DNA of 64,000 bases, taken from the NCBI GenBank assembly GCA_944548615.1, contig OX155963.1:33201415-33265414 (forward strand). Reading direction: 5' to 3'. The translations under genes were made by a program, and so were the position numbers. This DNA is from Micropterix aruncella. Its lineage: Eukaryota; Arthropoda; Insecta; Lepidoptera; Micropterigidae. Within the stretch, counting starts at the first letter, position 1, and each line of letters opens with the position of its first letter. The notes under the pieces were generated by a model, which was not told where the DNA came from, made no database searches, and saw only the letters and a program-made list of their open reading frames with translations. Below are positions 34,591 through 44,984 of the stretch, one piece after another.

Positions 34591-35332
34591 TCTATACTAA
34601 TATTATAAAGAGGTAAAGTTTGTGACGTTGTAGGAAGTAATCTCTGGATATACTCAACCGATTTTGAACATTCTTTTACCAATAGAAAGCCACGTTATTT
34701 GTGAGTGTTATAGGTTATATATTAATCGCAAAAATAAAAAGACTTTTTCGTGGTAGTCGGATTTCCAAAGTAAGTCGGAAAAAACGGTCGAACGAAAAGG
34801 TTTGTAACTAACGCTGCCTCAACGATGAGAGATATATGATTAAATTCTAGAGAAAAGTTGTAGAGCTTGATAATGCCTACAAAAAAGTCAGCGACAGCAT
34901 ATGTCTAACTTTTATATTTAAGTCACAAAAAATGGTATCCAAATTAAAAAAATAATTTAAATCGTTAGGTCATGTTTATTGGTTATATTATCAACGATTA
35001 TGAATTATTATCAAAATAAGGAAATTTATCGTCTAAAGTGTTTAAAACAAAAGACTTTTCCCTTTTACTGTATATAATTTCACTTTTACTGCATAAATGG
35101 TTGAAGAGATAAGACACTCACAAATAAGACACTCACAAGAAGACACTCACAAATAACGGTAATATAGTCAAATTGGCATGCAAATAGATACATACATATG
35201 CAGTAAAAATATAACCCTTCTTTTGGCAGTCAGAAAATAAATCATAGCACTCAGTACTAACCAAACCACACTCATAATTTTATCACAAGTAAAAAGTTTT
35301 ACCGCCCAACGAAGTGGGCACGGGTCAGCTAG
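34591..35332 (+). mobile_element. Helitron array, unit 3 (complete)
   Basis: A 742-bp copy with the 5' TCTATAC end preceded by A, and the 3' hairpin GCCCAACGAAGTGGGC plus CTAG at 35332, followed by T. It lies inside the hAT element, so it is younger than the hAT insertion or was carried by it. Confidence 0.85.
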
Positions 35333-35410
35333 TTTACTGATATAGCTATTAGCGAGACCGACCCTCAGCCCCCCCCAAATATAAATCCTGGATCCGCCAC
35401 TGGACACCAT

Positions 35411-35690
35411 GCTTCCACTCCTAGACTATGGTTTTTTTTTACAGTGGAACTGCCGCCCAGAGACGACTGGCTAAAAAACCAACTGCACTGGGAGGTAGCC
35501 TTAAATGCTACACTGATGGGTCCAAATCGGGAATTTCCGTAGGTTGCGATATATATAGAGAGCGACCAAACTTCGAAAGAAGTGTAAACTTGTGGAAATA
35601 CGCCTCCATATTCCAAGCGGAGGTATACGCCATTATTGAATGTGCGGATATCAACCTCCATTAGAACTACGCCAACCACCGTATATCTAA
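35411..35690 (+). pseudogene. LINE RNase H N-terminal fragment
   Basis: About 70 codons reading KCYTDGSKSGISVGC (the first catalytic Asp in YTDGSK) and ASIFQAEVYAIIECAD (the catalytic Glu in QAE). This pattern is found in RNase H domains of I/R1-type LINEs. It starts at the right target duplication of the hAT, so the hAT probably inserted into or just upstream of it. The rest of the domain is missing or in the opposite orientation at 36229-36830. Confidence 0.7.
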
Positions 35691-35699
35691 ATCTCTAGA

Positions 35700-36060
35700 T
35701 TGATTTTTGAACGCGTGCGCAATGTGTGTGACGTGTCTGCCAGGGCAATCCACGTCGCGGCTAGAAAAAAATCCTCCTTGAAGACAGAAGGTGACGGTGC
35801 TACACGAGCAAATAAACCCGAATATAATAATGTAAAAATATTTATTGAAGGTCTGCAAATAATTAAACACATCCTAAATTAATTAAAGTGTGTGATGTCT
35901 CTGCCAGGGGAATTCCCGTTGCGCATAGAAAAATTCCTCTCCACAATCAGAACAGTACTTGGCTACACGAGAGGAGCCGAATAACCCCAAACTTGATTAG
36001 GTGTGCGAGTAATTCGCGTTAGTTTTCTTAGTTAACATCTACTCTTTCAAAAGTGTCACA
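35700..36060 (+). repeat. Diverged tandem duplication after the RNase H fragment
   Basis: The block gtgtgtgacgtgtctgccag with the following caatccacgtcgc at about 35722 is repeated at about 35889 (gtgtgatgtctctgccag, aattcccgttgcgc), about 165 bp apart, each followed by similar agaaaaa-cctc and ctacacgag motifs. Probably a LINE 3' UTR. Confidence 0.5.
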
Positions 36061-36228
36061 TACATATTAGTTGATATGGTAATGGATTCCGTTACGAATA
36101 GGAAAGCTCGAAGTGGAAATCTGTAACAAGATTAGACTTTTAAATTTGCTGAGACCTATTTTTTTTTTTGTTGTCTGGGGCTTTTCTAAGGTCTTTATGA
36201 GCCTTGTAACACTGCGACCATTGCTGTT

Positions 36229-36830
36229 CTATTGTGTTCGCCACCTACTATAGTTCTGCGCTAATGTTTCATTTAAGTACCGCAGCAGGCTTTTGGCGCC
36301 AGATTGTTTTACCTCCTCAGGTCGGAGGTAATGGACACCCAAGTGGGTGTATCTTTTACGCATCAGCAGGCCACACTCGCACATGAGGTGCTGTGGAGTT
36401 TCCTCTGCTCCTTGGCAGAACCTGCACATTTTTGTGTCTCTGAGCTTGAGGTTGAACATGTGTTTGTTCAGGCCACAATGCCCCTTGAGCGCCCTCACCA
36501 GTATGCGTAGATTGTTTCTATTTAGCGATAAGGCCTCACGGGCCGTCTTACGGTCGTAAGCCTTAATTAGCGCTTTGGAATGATTCAACCCTGGCGTATT
36601 GTTCCAGTGGTTGACGGATTGTTCTAAACATATTTTTTTGAGCATTAGGTTTGCAAGGCTTTTTGGTACGCCACAGCAAGGTTCAGGGCCGTATAACGTT
36701 CCCTTTGCTCCTGTCTTAGCAAGTTCGTCGGCTTTTTCATTTCCCTCGATTCCTGCATTGCTGAGACCTAAGGAATAAAGGTGTATGTAGAGTCTGGCTG
36801 GTACGTTGTCTACACTGGTTGTATGTATTC
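36229..36830 (-). pseudogene. LINE RNase H C-terminus and zinc-finger tail
   Basis: Read on the minus strand from about 36830: PARLYIHLYSLGLSNAGIEGN then EKADELAKTGA, the end of a LINE RNase H with the normally conserved GHSGIEGNE box degraded to SNAGIEGNE. A linker and the C-terminal block follow: LKGHCGLNKHMFNLKLRD and CRFCQGAEETPQHLMCEC (C-x2-C-x8-H-x3-C). The frame is open for about 200 codons. It belongs to an RNase H-bearing LINE (I/R1/LOA-like), different from the other LINEs here. Confidence 0.8.
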
Positions 36831-36839
36831 AATATTAAT

Positions 36840-37400
36840 GTCACACATACGGAAAAGTTATTAGCAAATAGGTAATATAGAGTAAAAATTTATTCCAGGG
36901 TTTTAATATTTATAGGTCTCAAAGTATTTCACCCAGTATATTTGGTGACTATTTTTAACACGCTTTTATTACGTCGACCTGTATGTAACTAACTATGTAA
37001 TGGAATCTAAGGTAACTAATTTAGCCATCTTCCAAGGATCGTAGCGTCATGAAAATTGGCAGCTGTATGTAGTTCTGATGACAATACAATAATATGGTAC
37101 TGTCGAACTGATCTGATGATGGAGTCGGAAGATATGAAATGGAATTTCATGATGGAACATCGTATCGTAGCTGTGTTTGGACTTGTTAGAAAAGTCTCGG
37201 AATGAACTTTGGTTGGTGCGAAGTAACGGTGCGCATACCAAGTAATGTAGATGTAATGGTGCGTGGAAAGTACTACAAGTAATGGTGTCGTAGAGTTGGC
37301 CGCGAAAGTCGTGAAAAGTAGTACAAGTAATGGTGTCGTATAGTTGGCCGCGTCGTCGTATAGTTGGCCGCAAAGCATGTTTCTTTTTACAATCTTTAAT
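36840..37400. repeat. Unclassified repeat with tandem motifs
   Basis: At 37240-37378 the motif caagtaatggtgtcgta followed by agttggccgc occurs about three times, with the last two copies compressed (gtcgtatagttggccgc twice in a row). Overlapping frames here reflect the repeats. It is probably part of a TE UTR or LTR, but no ends are found. Confidence 0.5.
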
Positions 37401-38459
37401 TTATTAAATCATTAAACTCAAATGCTGGAGGGGATGTCAGTTTTTGCCCTGTCTCCGGAAAATCGTGGAACCGTCTAGTATGGTGCCACGATCACCAACT
37501 TTAGAGATGGAACAGCGTCAATGCACTCGAAGCGGCAGACTGATAGCAAAATATTAACTCTCAGTTTCAAATGTATTTATTATAAGTATCAATTTTGATC
37601 TTTTGTAATTGTTAATTTTAGGTCGGAAGGGAGTTGTTGTATGTATGCGCTTTTTTAGCGTTTCTTCTATATTATATTACTTAAAGTATTGTAATGCTAG
37701 CATCGCCGACAGTAAATTAATGAAACGTCAAATTGTGAAGGTGTTTTCGTTAAACTGTAAGAATATAAATCTTTATAAATCGGCCCCTACAAACAAATTT
37801 TCGAGGATTGAAAACATGCCGTCGTGAGTTTCATTCCCATGGCTGACTCTCTAAGGGTTAATCATGTAAATAAATTCTTAGTAATCCTAAGTCTCCTGCA
37901 GTCCTCTCCTGTCCTCCGCTCCTTGCGGGTATTGCGGATATATAAAAATGTTATTTGGTTAATTTTTTACAAGTATTAGGATTTTTGTTTATTTTACTCT
38001 ACTTGCACCTAAATTGTTTTACTTCTACGAAGGTTGGCTGAAAGAGATTATATTATTGTATCATTTTGGATAGCTGCTTAAGATTCAAATATGTCTAAAA
38101 ATGGATACTATAGGTTTTTGCATACCTAAAACATATATGAACTAGAAGAAACGTAAAACTACAAAGTCAATCAGATTCAAGAGAGTTCAAATCCTAACCT
38201 AAAGTACTTATTATTTTATTTTATAATTATTTTCTACTATTTCTATCATTTTTATTTCATGATTATTTTTGTGAGATTTCTAATTATAATTATGTTTTTT
38301 TTTAATAAACTGTAAAAAAAACCTTAACATCTCTTCATAAAACTAAACATTAAAATTTTAAATATTATCATATAAAATTGGCGTTTTCCTTGGAACAGGC
38401 ACTGCCTAGTTAAAATTGCCGCAAAATCATTTAGTAAAAATAATTCCTAAACATGTTTT
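37401..38459. other. No gene; diverged dispersed repeat at 37620-37775
   Basis: 37620-37775 shares agtaaattaatgaaacgtca and aatataaatctttat with about 32330-32480. The rest is AT-rich without coding signal. Confidence 0.4.
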
Positions 38460-38780
38460 TTTGTTAAAAAATAAAAATAAAATTTAAAAGAAATAATAAC
38501 AAATACAAAATACAATTGATTATCGAAGAGAAAATAAAACAATCGGGAAAATAAAACAATAAATCTAAATTGAAATTGTCAGTAACATAATAAGAAGTCG
38601 TTGATATCATACTATTCTCTCTCAAAAAGGTAGCCTTTGAATTTGAACTTAAACTGGGTATATTACCGTTTCTATAATACATAAAATGATAATATTTTCG
38701 GGTAATTTATTATAACGTTTGTTTTATAATCATGTTAAAAACTCTGTATTACATCTGCCATCTGGATTACATACGCGCCC
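38460..38780 (-). pseudogene. LINE C-terminal fragment, diverged
   Basis: The minus-strand block that includes FLRENSMIS and a preceding Lys-rich/Ser segment aligns with 39780-39880 (both contain ctctc-aa-aaggtagcctttgaattt-like sequence). It represents the end of a LINE ORF followed by an AT-rich UTR. Confidence 0.45.
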
Positions 38781-39261
38781 ATATCAAAGTTAAAAGATAA
38801 AAAATATGTTTGTCAAGATAGCACACTTCTTCAAAGTAAAAAAGAATGTCCCTCGAGCGTCGCTTTATAATGGGCCGCACGCGATGAATTTCCCTAAGGC
38901 ATGTAGGCGGAATTAAAAAGATGTCGATTAAAGGGCGGCTCAGCTTTAGACGCGGAATTTAATATGAAGGCAATTTAAATTCTCACCCAAATCGCATGCA
39001 ATATTAATGTATGTAAAGAACATATACGGATCATCCCTCGCTAAAATCTGAAAATGCCGTCTTGCAAGACTGTATAATGATGTTTGTATTTCATGTTTTT
39101 TTTCTTTCGGAATAATGTTACATAATAACATCGTTGATCTTTCCAAAAGGAAGTTCCATTTTCTCCTACTACTACGGACAAAACCTTGACACTCCAGGAA
39201 GTTATAGCGACATGATTTCATTCTACCTCCATGGAGTGAACTCAGAAGCGGACTAACACAG
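38781..39261. other. No recognisable gene
   Basis: The 108-codon minus frame at 38946-39272 has no clear domain; its part MLLCNIIPKEKKHEIQ might be a LINE C-terminus remnant (tRNA-like and splice signals absent). Not called. Confidence 0.3.
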
Positions 39262-39437
39262 TCCACAGTCAAACTACGCCATAAGCCTGTAAGAATCCAA
39301 AGCCTTACCGCGAGGCACTGGGAAGTGAAACCAGCGGGGCAACCTCACCCCTACTACCAGATTTGGGCGGATTTCTCCATCCTCCAGTCTGGTCCCAGAT
39401 TAGAATTCGCCTGCGCGGCCTCTACCTGACGTTAGCA
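39262..39437 (-). repeat. GC-rich repeat family, diverged fragment
   Basis: Carries in order the motifs aactacgcc, aagccttaccgcgagg, actaccagattt, atttctcc and gcctctacctgacgtta. These match 48790-48935 closely and 49440-49600 more distantly. GC-rich against its surroundings. Confidence 0.65.
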
Positions 39438-40015
39438 AATCAAATCAAATCAAATCGCATTTATTGTCTTCAAAAACTTTTACATATTTGTTTAGACACT
39501 TTATATAGCCGCTTAATGTTAAGATAACTTTAACATGTATACTAAATATTTCATTAGAAAGTCACCACACAATTGAGTTATATTAGATATTTATAACTAC
39601 AGTTAGTCATGAAATTATAATATTAAAATTAAATGGTCCTATAAATAAGAAATATAATTGATTATGGGAGACAATTAGAAATAATAGTAAAATTATAATA
39701 ATCAATAAAATGGTACAAATGTCAAGTTAAATAAATAAAATCGAGATGGAAATTTTCAGTCATCTAATTATAATTCGTTAATATTATATAATTCTCTCGC
39801 AATAAGGTAGCCTTTTAATTTCGATTTAAATTGGGCTATTTTTCCGTTTCTACATATAATTTTAATATTCTCAGGCAGTTTATCGTAACACCCCATTCCA
39901 ACGTAATTTGGATCCCTTTTGAATAATTCCAGAAATGGACGGGGTAATGCAAAATTGTGCCTACATCTGGTGAAATGCGAGTGAATTTCTTTTTGATTTT
40001 TCGTCTTTCCTATGT
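39438..40015 (-). pseudogene. LINE 3' end with CAAAT-repeat tail
   Basis: The minus-strand tail is at about 39438 (aaatcaaatcaaatcaaatc). The coding remnant at about 39780-40000 reads through motifs of a LINE C-terminus but is broken. It is related to 38460-38780. Confidence 0.5.
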
Positions 40016-40139
40016 TTTTTAATATTAATTAAGTAATAATTTATCGCGGACCGTGGCGCCTATTGCCGTCAATATCATGCGGAATCCGGTAGCCAACGGG
40101 TCGTTTCAAGAAGCTAACAGTAGGTCTGCAATGACCCCG

Positions 40140-40850
40140 GCTGCTTAGGAAATAGGGCTAACGGGGGGCTAACGGGCCCATGATGAGTTGGCCACGATGA
40201 CCCATGTGTACAGGGTCGGTCACACTCACGGGTCAACACCCATCCGACGGCCTCCTCGCATGGGGTGCGAGGCCTGGGTAAGACACTGGGTCAACCAGTC
40301 TCCCCTGGGAATCAAACCTCTGGCGCCCCTGGACGGTCTGCGCACCGTGCGGGGTTTGCTCCAATCGGTTGTGCTTTCCGACTAACAGTCGGGGGAGTCT
40401 GGGAACTGTATTGTTTCCTATAGAGCGGGGGTGGTTGCGTACCTTATGGCGACTGCTCTGGAATTGACCATTGGCCATCCGATCCCGGGTAAGAGGCGGG
40501 CAAAGGACGCCTTGGTCCGCGAAGATTCGGTGCACTCCGTTTCACCGCTTCATAAGGGAGAGGTCCGCGCAAGCGACCTCGAACTCGGAACCAATCGAGA
40601 GACCGGAGAAATCTGGTCACAATTGGAAGTGAGGGCGCGAGTTCTCGAGCCCGCCGGGTTTACTCCTGGCTTACTCGCGGTAAGGCGTTGGACTCTCACG
40701 GGTTGTGACGTAGCTGGACGTAGAATGTATCTGTCCAAAGTCTCTACGTTCACTGCAGGGCGATAGAACGACTAATCGTTAAAACGTCCTGTGGTGACGG
40801 GCTCGCCCGTTGTAGTTGACACCGCAAGATGCTTAGGAAATAGACCGACT
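40140..40850 (+). repeat. GC-rich repeat family, near-complete unit
   Basis: The longest uninterrupted unit of an unidentified family, about 710 bp. Ordered landmarks are gacgggtcaacac-type 5' block, cccctgggaatcaaacct, ccgactaacagtcgggg (hairpin), cctatagagcgggggtgg, ccgatcccgggtaagagg, ctcgaactcggaacc, tcgcggtaaggcgttgg, actaatcgttaaaacgtcct and the terminal hairpin gacgggctcgcccgt at 40797-40811. Open frames across it differ between copies and are not considered real. Copies have variable truncation at the side opposite the hairpin, which suggests retroposition. Confidence 0.7.
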
Positions 40851-41200
40851 CCAGACCCCGCTCCCACCTGGTTATTCACCGGAGTGAACAATCGATTGGC
40901 TAACGCACCTATATTCTTAACTGCCCACCACGTACAGCCGCAGGCATAGCTACCAGCTGCCTCTGCAGGTTAGTCCCTCTTTGAGGAGGCTACCTGATGG
41001 GAGCTGAACCGTGAATTGGCTCGACCTTAAAAACACAAGTAGGTCATCGGGCCCAAGCTGCACGGTCCTATTAAATCCCACTACTCCCAGTGCAGGTTGT
41101 ACGTATAAGCTACACAAGCTATTACTTAGGGCCCAAAAAAGTCCGAGTGAGCAATTGTCATATATACTTAAATATACTGCAGCAATAGCTCAAATAGCTT
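40851..41200 (-). repeat. GC-rich family, second subtype
   Basis: Shares with 48940-49190 the ordered motifs ccggagtg-acaatcgattggct, tagtccctctttgaggaggct, gaaccgtga and gcccaagctgc. It directly follows the first-subtype unit in the opposite orientation. Confidence 0.55.
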
Positions 41201-41302
41201 AGGTCTTTATCATTGTAAATCCGGCACTAACTACTCTAACAGTGAATCAGGATGGCTGGTGCAACATAGCGGGCCCGCGCTTTCGCTATGTCGTAGCACA
41301 AC

Positions 41303-41855
41303 ATGAGACTATTCGCTCCGAATAGATGCTATACATTCGTAATAGCATACAAATCATTCGAGGAGTTCCTATATCGTGTACTCACCCAATTAACACCATC
41401 TTATCTCCACGAGCTTTTTGAACCACTAAGTTCCCACGGTCTCGTACTTCGGTCAGCCTCTGACAGTTTATTAAAAATTCCGAGTCATAATAAAGATTTC
41501 TATTCCTATTCTTTCTGTGTCCATGGTGCAAGACTCTGGAACGATCTCCCAGCAAATATACGAAACTCGCCTTCTTTACCATCGTTTAAGACTCACCTTA
41601 AGGATTACTACCTTTCTAAGAAGTAACCAGTTCTTCTCTTTCTCTCCTGTTCCTCTCCCAATTTCCTCTCCTCGGGCATTATTAGTCTTAAATTCTTCCA
41701 CTTGTCTGTATGTTATGTAATAATCTTTATTTTCACAATGCGCGCATGTACCACTATGTTTAGGTTAGCTGTAAGACATTGCCATGTGGCAATAAGCTCG
41801 CCTTTTTTGTATACTTATTAAGTGCAAATAAAGAGTTTATTATTATTATTATTAT
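41303..41855 (+). pseudogene. LINE C-terminus and 3' UTR
   Basis: About 95 codons (41335-41626) with LTPSYLHELFEPLSSHGLVL, IPSHNKDFYSYSFCVHGARL and WNDLPANIRNSPSLPSFKTH: the same LINE family as 28291-28805. The 3' UTR has the hairpin attgccatgtggcaat (41778-41793) and a tail of TTA repeats (41837-41857). Confidence 0.8.
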
Positions 41856-41857
41856 TA

Positions 41858-43889
41858 GGAGTGTATTTAAGACAAAGACCCAAGATAAGCTAGTCCCCAT
41901 TCTTTACGTTGTGCATATCTAGACACTTGCAATTCAGATCTCGAGAAACGTCACATGAGTCAGCGCCTGCTGTATTCGCTGAGAAACGATCTGTTACCGC
42001 AACGAGTTGTTCTGTATAGTGTCGATGAACGAACCGGTGCGAGCAGTTATTCGCTAGACTTATTGCAAACATATGTTATAGCCTATTTGTTGCTACACTG
42101 TTCAGATATAATTTACTTCACCGGATTACGCAAATTGTTTCCTATTTATATAAAGATAACCCTGCTTACGCCATCTGTATCTATTTGCGTAATCTATTAT
42201 AATGGACCATGACGTGTTTTATTTTTTGAGAATTTTTAGATGAAATCTCTATTGTTATTTCGTTCAGTGAGGAGAAATCATAATTTTCCCTGACGATCTA
42301 TTTTAATTCTCCATATTTCTGTAAAAAAAACGACTAAATGGATAATATATACGTCTGAATAATAATAATTCATTTTTTCATTAATTTCGTAATTCATCAT
42401 TGCATATTTAATTATTTATCATTAATCCTTAATGATTAAATCATTAATCATTAGTGATTATTAAATAATTTTGAATAATGATTAATGATTAAATTACTAA
42501 TCGTTAATTCGTAAATCATTAATTAAATTAATAATAATTTTCATAAAATAATAAAAAAGGGCTTTGTAACGTGAGTTTAAAAAAACGGAAAGTAGCCGAA
42601 GTTTCACGGAAAGTAGCCGAAGCACTTATAGGAGGATTTTAAGCATGATGTCCTTTCGGGTAGGAGGTTGACCTGATTGATTGAAGTATTGCTACAAGCA
42701 ATAATCCAGGGTCACACATTTAGATGTTCATCAGTGCAATCTTGTCTTGGTCATTTTTTACTCGAGTAATTGGGCATTTAAAATCAAATATAATTGCCCC
42801 GAAGCAATGAGATACTCTAACCATAATTTCAATGATTTCGGACCAACAAGGCACCTATGTATCGAATCTGAAAATAGAAACCTTAATATAATGAACGAAT
42901 TTTTAAATTGTAGCCCTACTTATTTTATTATTATTTAAAAAAGGATATCAATTTTCAATTCGCTAAAGCATGTTTCAATTCATAATAATTAGGCCCTTTA
43001 ATGTTCAAATAGAGTAATAGCTGCATTCTAATCTTGCCGTATTGTTTCTACGATGTAATAAACCTATATAAAAATGCTATAAATGACACTAATCAATTTT
43101 TATTATCAATGAGTCCTGTATAAATAAACATTCATTATCAATGTTATTATCGATGGCCAAATACATTGCTATTAGCTTCCCCACAAAATGCTATCAGTGC
43201 CACATACGTGTCGCTGGCGCAAATGGGTTGCCAAAACGTACTACGGTGTTGAGCAATTTAATACCTTATATGATCAATGGTTATTTTTACAAATTATAAT
43301 ATATAGCATTGTGGCGTTATCATTTTACATATTATTATAAATTCGTTTACTTTCGTGTTTTTAGCACTGGAGTGATTAAATCAATGAGATTACCCCATAA
43401 TAAGAGAAACGCCTTATCACGTAGTTACTCGCTTTTACGGATGTAGCTCAGTTAACCCAATAGCCTTAGATAAGAGAATTTAAGGACCTTTCCTGCACCA
43501 TGTTTAGTGCACCAGTTCATGCGGAAACCATATACGAGTAGATGCGTTTGCTTTAAGGTACTTACCACGATGGTGTCGTAAAGGAAATTTATACGTAGTG
43601 TTTTAACTTAAAACAGATTCAGAGCATCCAGTAGCTTGAGATATTTCAAGACTAATTAAGAAATGTGACTTCAGGACGTTAGGCGGCCATCAAATGTCAC
43701 GCCTGAAACTTAGGACATTTTATTTCACTTAACACAATTATCTATTCTTCATATTCTACTTTAAGTTATCTATTTTCCCTACTCTATTTCAATTATTTCC
43801 TATTGTCTTAATTACTTAGTAATTAATAAATATAAATGTTTCTGTTTTATATTTAATGCCTTATAAATGCTTATAAAATTTCCAAATAC
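41858..43889. other. No recognisable gene
   Basis: About 2 kb, largely AT-rich. 42375-42545 is a dense run of attaatcatt/aatgattaat motifs with strong self-complementarity. An 18-bp direct repeat (cggaaagtagccgaag) occurs at 42587 and 42608. Otherwise no signal. Confidence 0.45.
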
Positions 43890-44095
43890 ACGTACATACA
43901 AAACTAAAGAGCTCACTTCATTGGAACAGATCGTGGCACTTAACTGGGCTACAGTAGTACACATATTTTAATGCCCAATCGACAGTGTTCGTTTTTTTAT
44001 TTGAATAAATGTAGTGAATTTAAATGGATATGAGTATTGAATGGAAAATGTTTTGTGAATGCGCTAATTAATTAAATATATAAATAAATAAATAA
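43890..44095 (+). repeat. LINE 3' UTR with AAAT-repeat tail
   Basis: The block agagctcacttcattggaac, tggcacttaactgggc and the tail ataaataaataaataa (44079-44094) parallel 22935-23134. No coding part. Confidence 0.55.
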
Positions 44096-44109
44096 TTCTT
44101 AACTTTATG

Positions 44110-44932
44110 TAATCTGCGGAAGATAGGAACTGCCTTAACAGAATGTATAGTCGAAACGGTGGATAAAGTAGACAAGTGTTTAGGAGTTTTCCTTAACCTT
44201 GCAAAGGCTTTTGACTTCGTTCCACATAATATATTATTGTGCAAACTGAGCAGTGTGGGAACATACTATACAAGTCTTAAATGGTTTGATAGTTACCTAT
44301 CCAACAGGGTACAAAGTGTCACCATCCAGGGCCTCCAGAGTAAAAGCCAGCATCTCACGTATGGCGTGCCACAAGTCTACATAATCGTCTACATAAACGA
44401 CTTATGTCAGTTACCAGTAAGTAAAATCATCACATATGCCGATGACACTGTTATACTATTCAAGGGGTCAAACTGGGATTACACATTTGAGAAAGCAAAC
44501 GAGGGCATGGAAATCGTTAAAAAATGGCTAGGAAACTTTATGTTAACGCTTAATGTTGGCAAAACCAAATACATGCCATTTAGTATAAACACCAGAGGTC
44601 AACCCACTACTAATGAAACTATTGTAGTACATGAATGCGATAGCATAGAGTCTTGTAACTGTCAACCTCTACAAAGCGAAATATCTTAGAAATATCTAGG
44701 CATCACTCTAGATCGCTTTCTCCGTTGGGACTCTCATATACATAACGTGGCTACGAAGGTGCGAATCCTTGGATATGTTTTCAAAGAACTGAGGAATATT
44801 CTGGATTCTAAAACACTAAAAACTGGATTCCAAAACACTTTATGTGAATCGCTTATTACTTGCGATATAACTGGATGGGGTGGATGTGGTAAAACCCTGC
44901 TAGAGCCATTGCAAGTTGCGCAGAATATATAA
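44110..44932 (+). pseudogene. LINE RT fragment with one in-frame stop
   Basis: One frame from about 44110 to 44932 with a single TAG at 44687-44689. It spans the RT core: CLGVFLNLAKAFDFVPHNIL (first Asp replaced by Asn in the FLDLAKAFD box), LTYGVPQ followed by VYINDL (with about 10 residues of the usual GSVLGPLLF missing), the FADD-equivalent TYADDTVILF, then KYLGITLDRFLRWDSHIHNV and DITGWGGCGKTLLEPL. The Asn substitution, the internal deletion and the stop show it is dead. Related to 13930-14470 and 25833-27266. Confidence 0.85.
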
Positions 44933-44984
44933 ATAAATACAAACGGAGCTGCCATGGAATTCACCGACCGGAGTCGGGCCCATC

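Larger units (their letters stand above)
32694..35402 (+). mobile_element. hAT transposon with 8-bp target duplication
   Basis: The terminal inverted repeats are cagtggcggatccagg (32694-) and its reverse complement cctggatccgccactg (ending 35402). A C-rich block lies just inside both ends. The target duplication gacaccat is exact at 32686-32693 and 35403-35410, the 8-bp size expected of hAT. It contains a broken transposase and a block of Helitron copies. CAGTGGCGGATCC-type ends are common among hAT elements of animals. Confidence 0.93.

Noticed and set aside
40431..40766. Open frames of 60-137 codons across the GC-rich repeat family (also 49410, 50056, 50869)
   Set aside because: Frames differ between copies and strands, and indels between copies do not keep a frame. 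No domain.
42375..42545. Replication origin or regulatory palindrome in attaatcatt-rich DNA
   Set aside because: Low-complexity AT sequence is enough to explain the self-complementarity.
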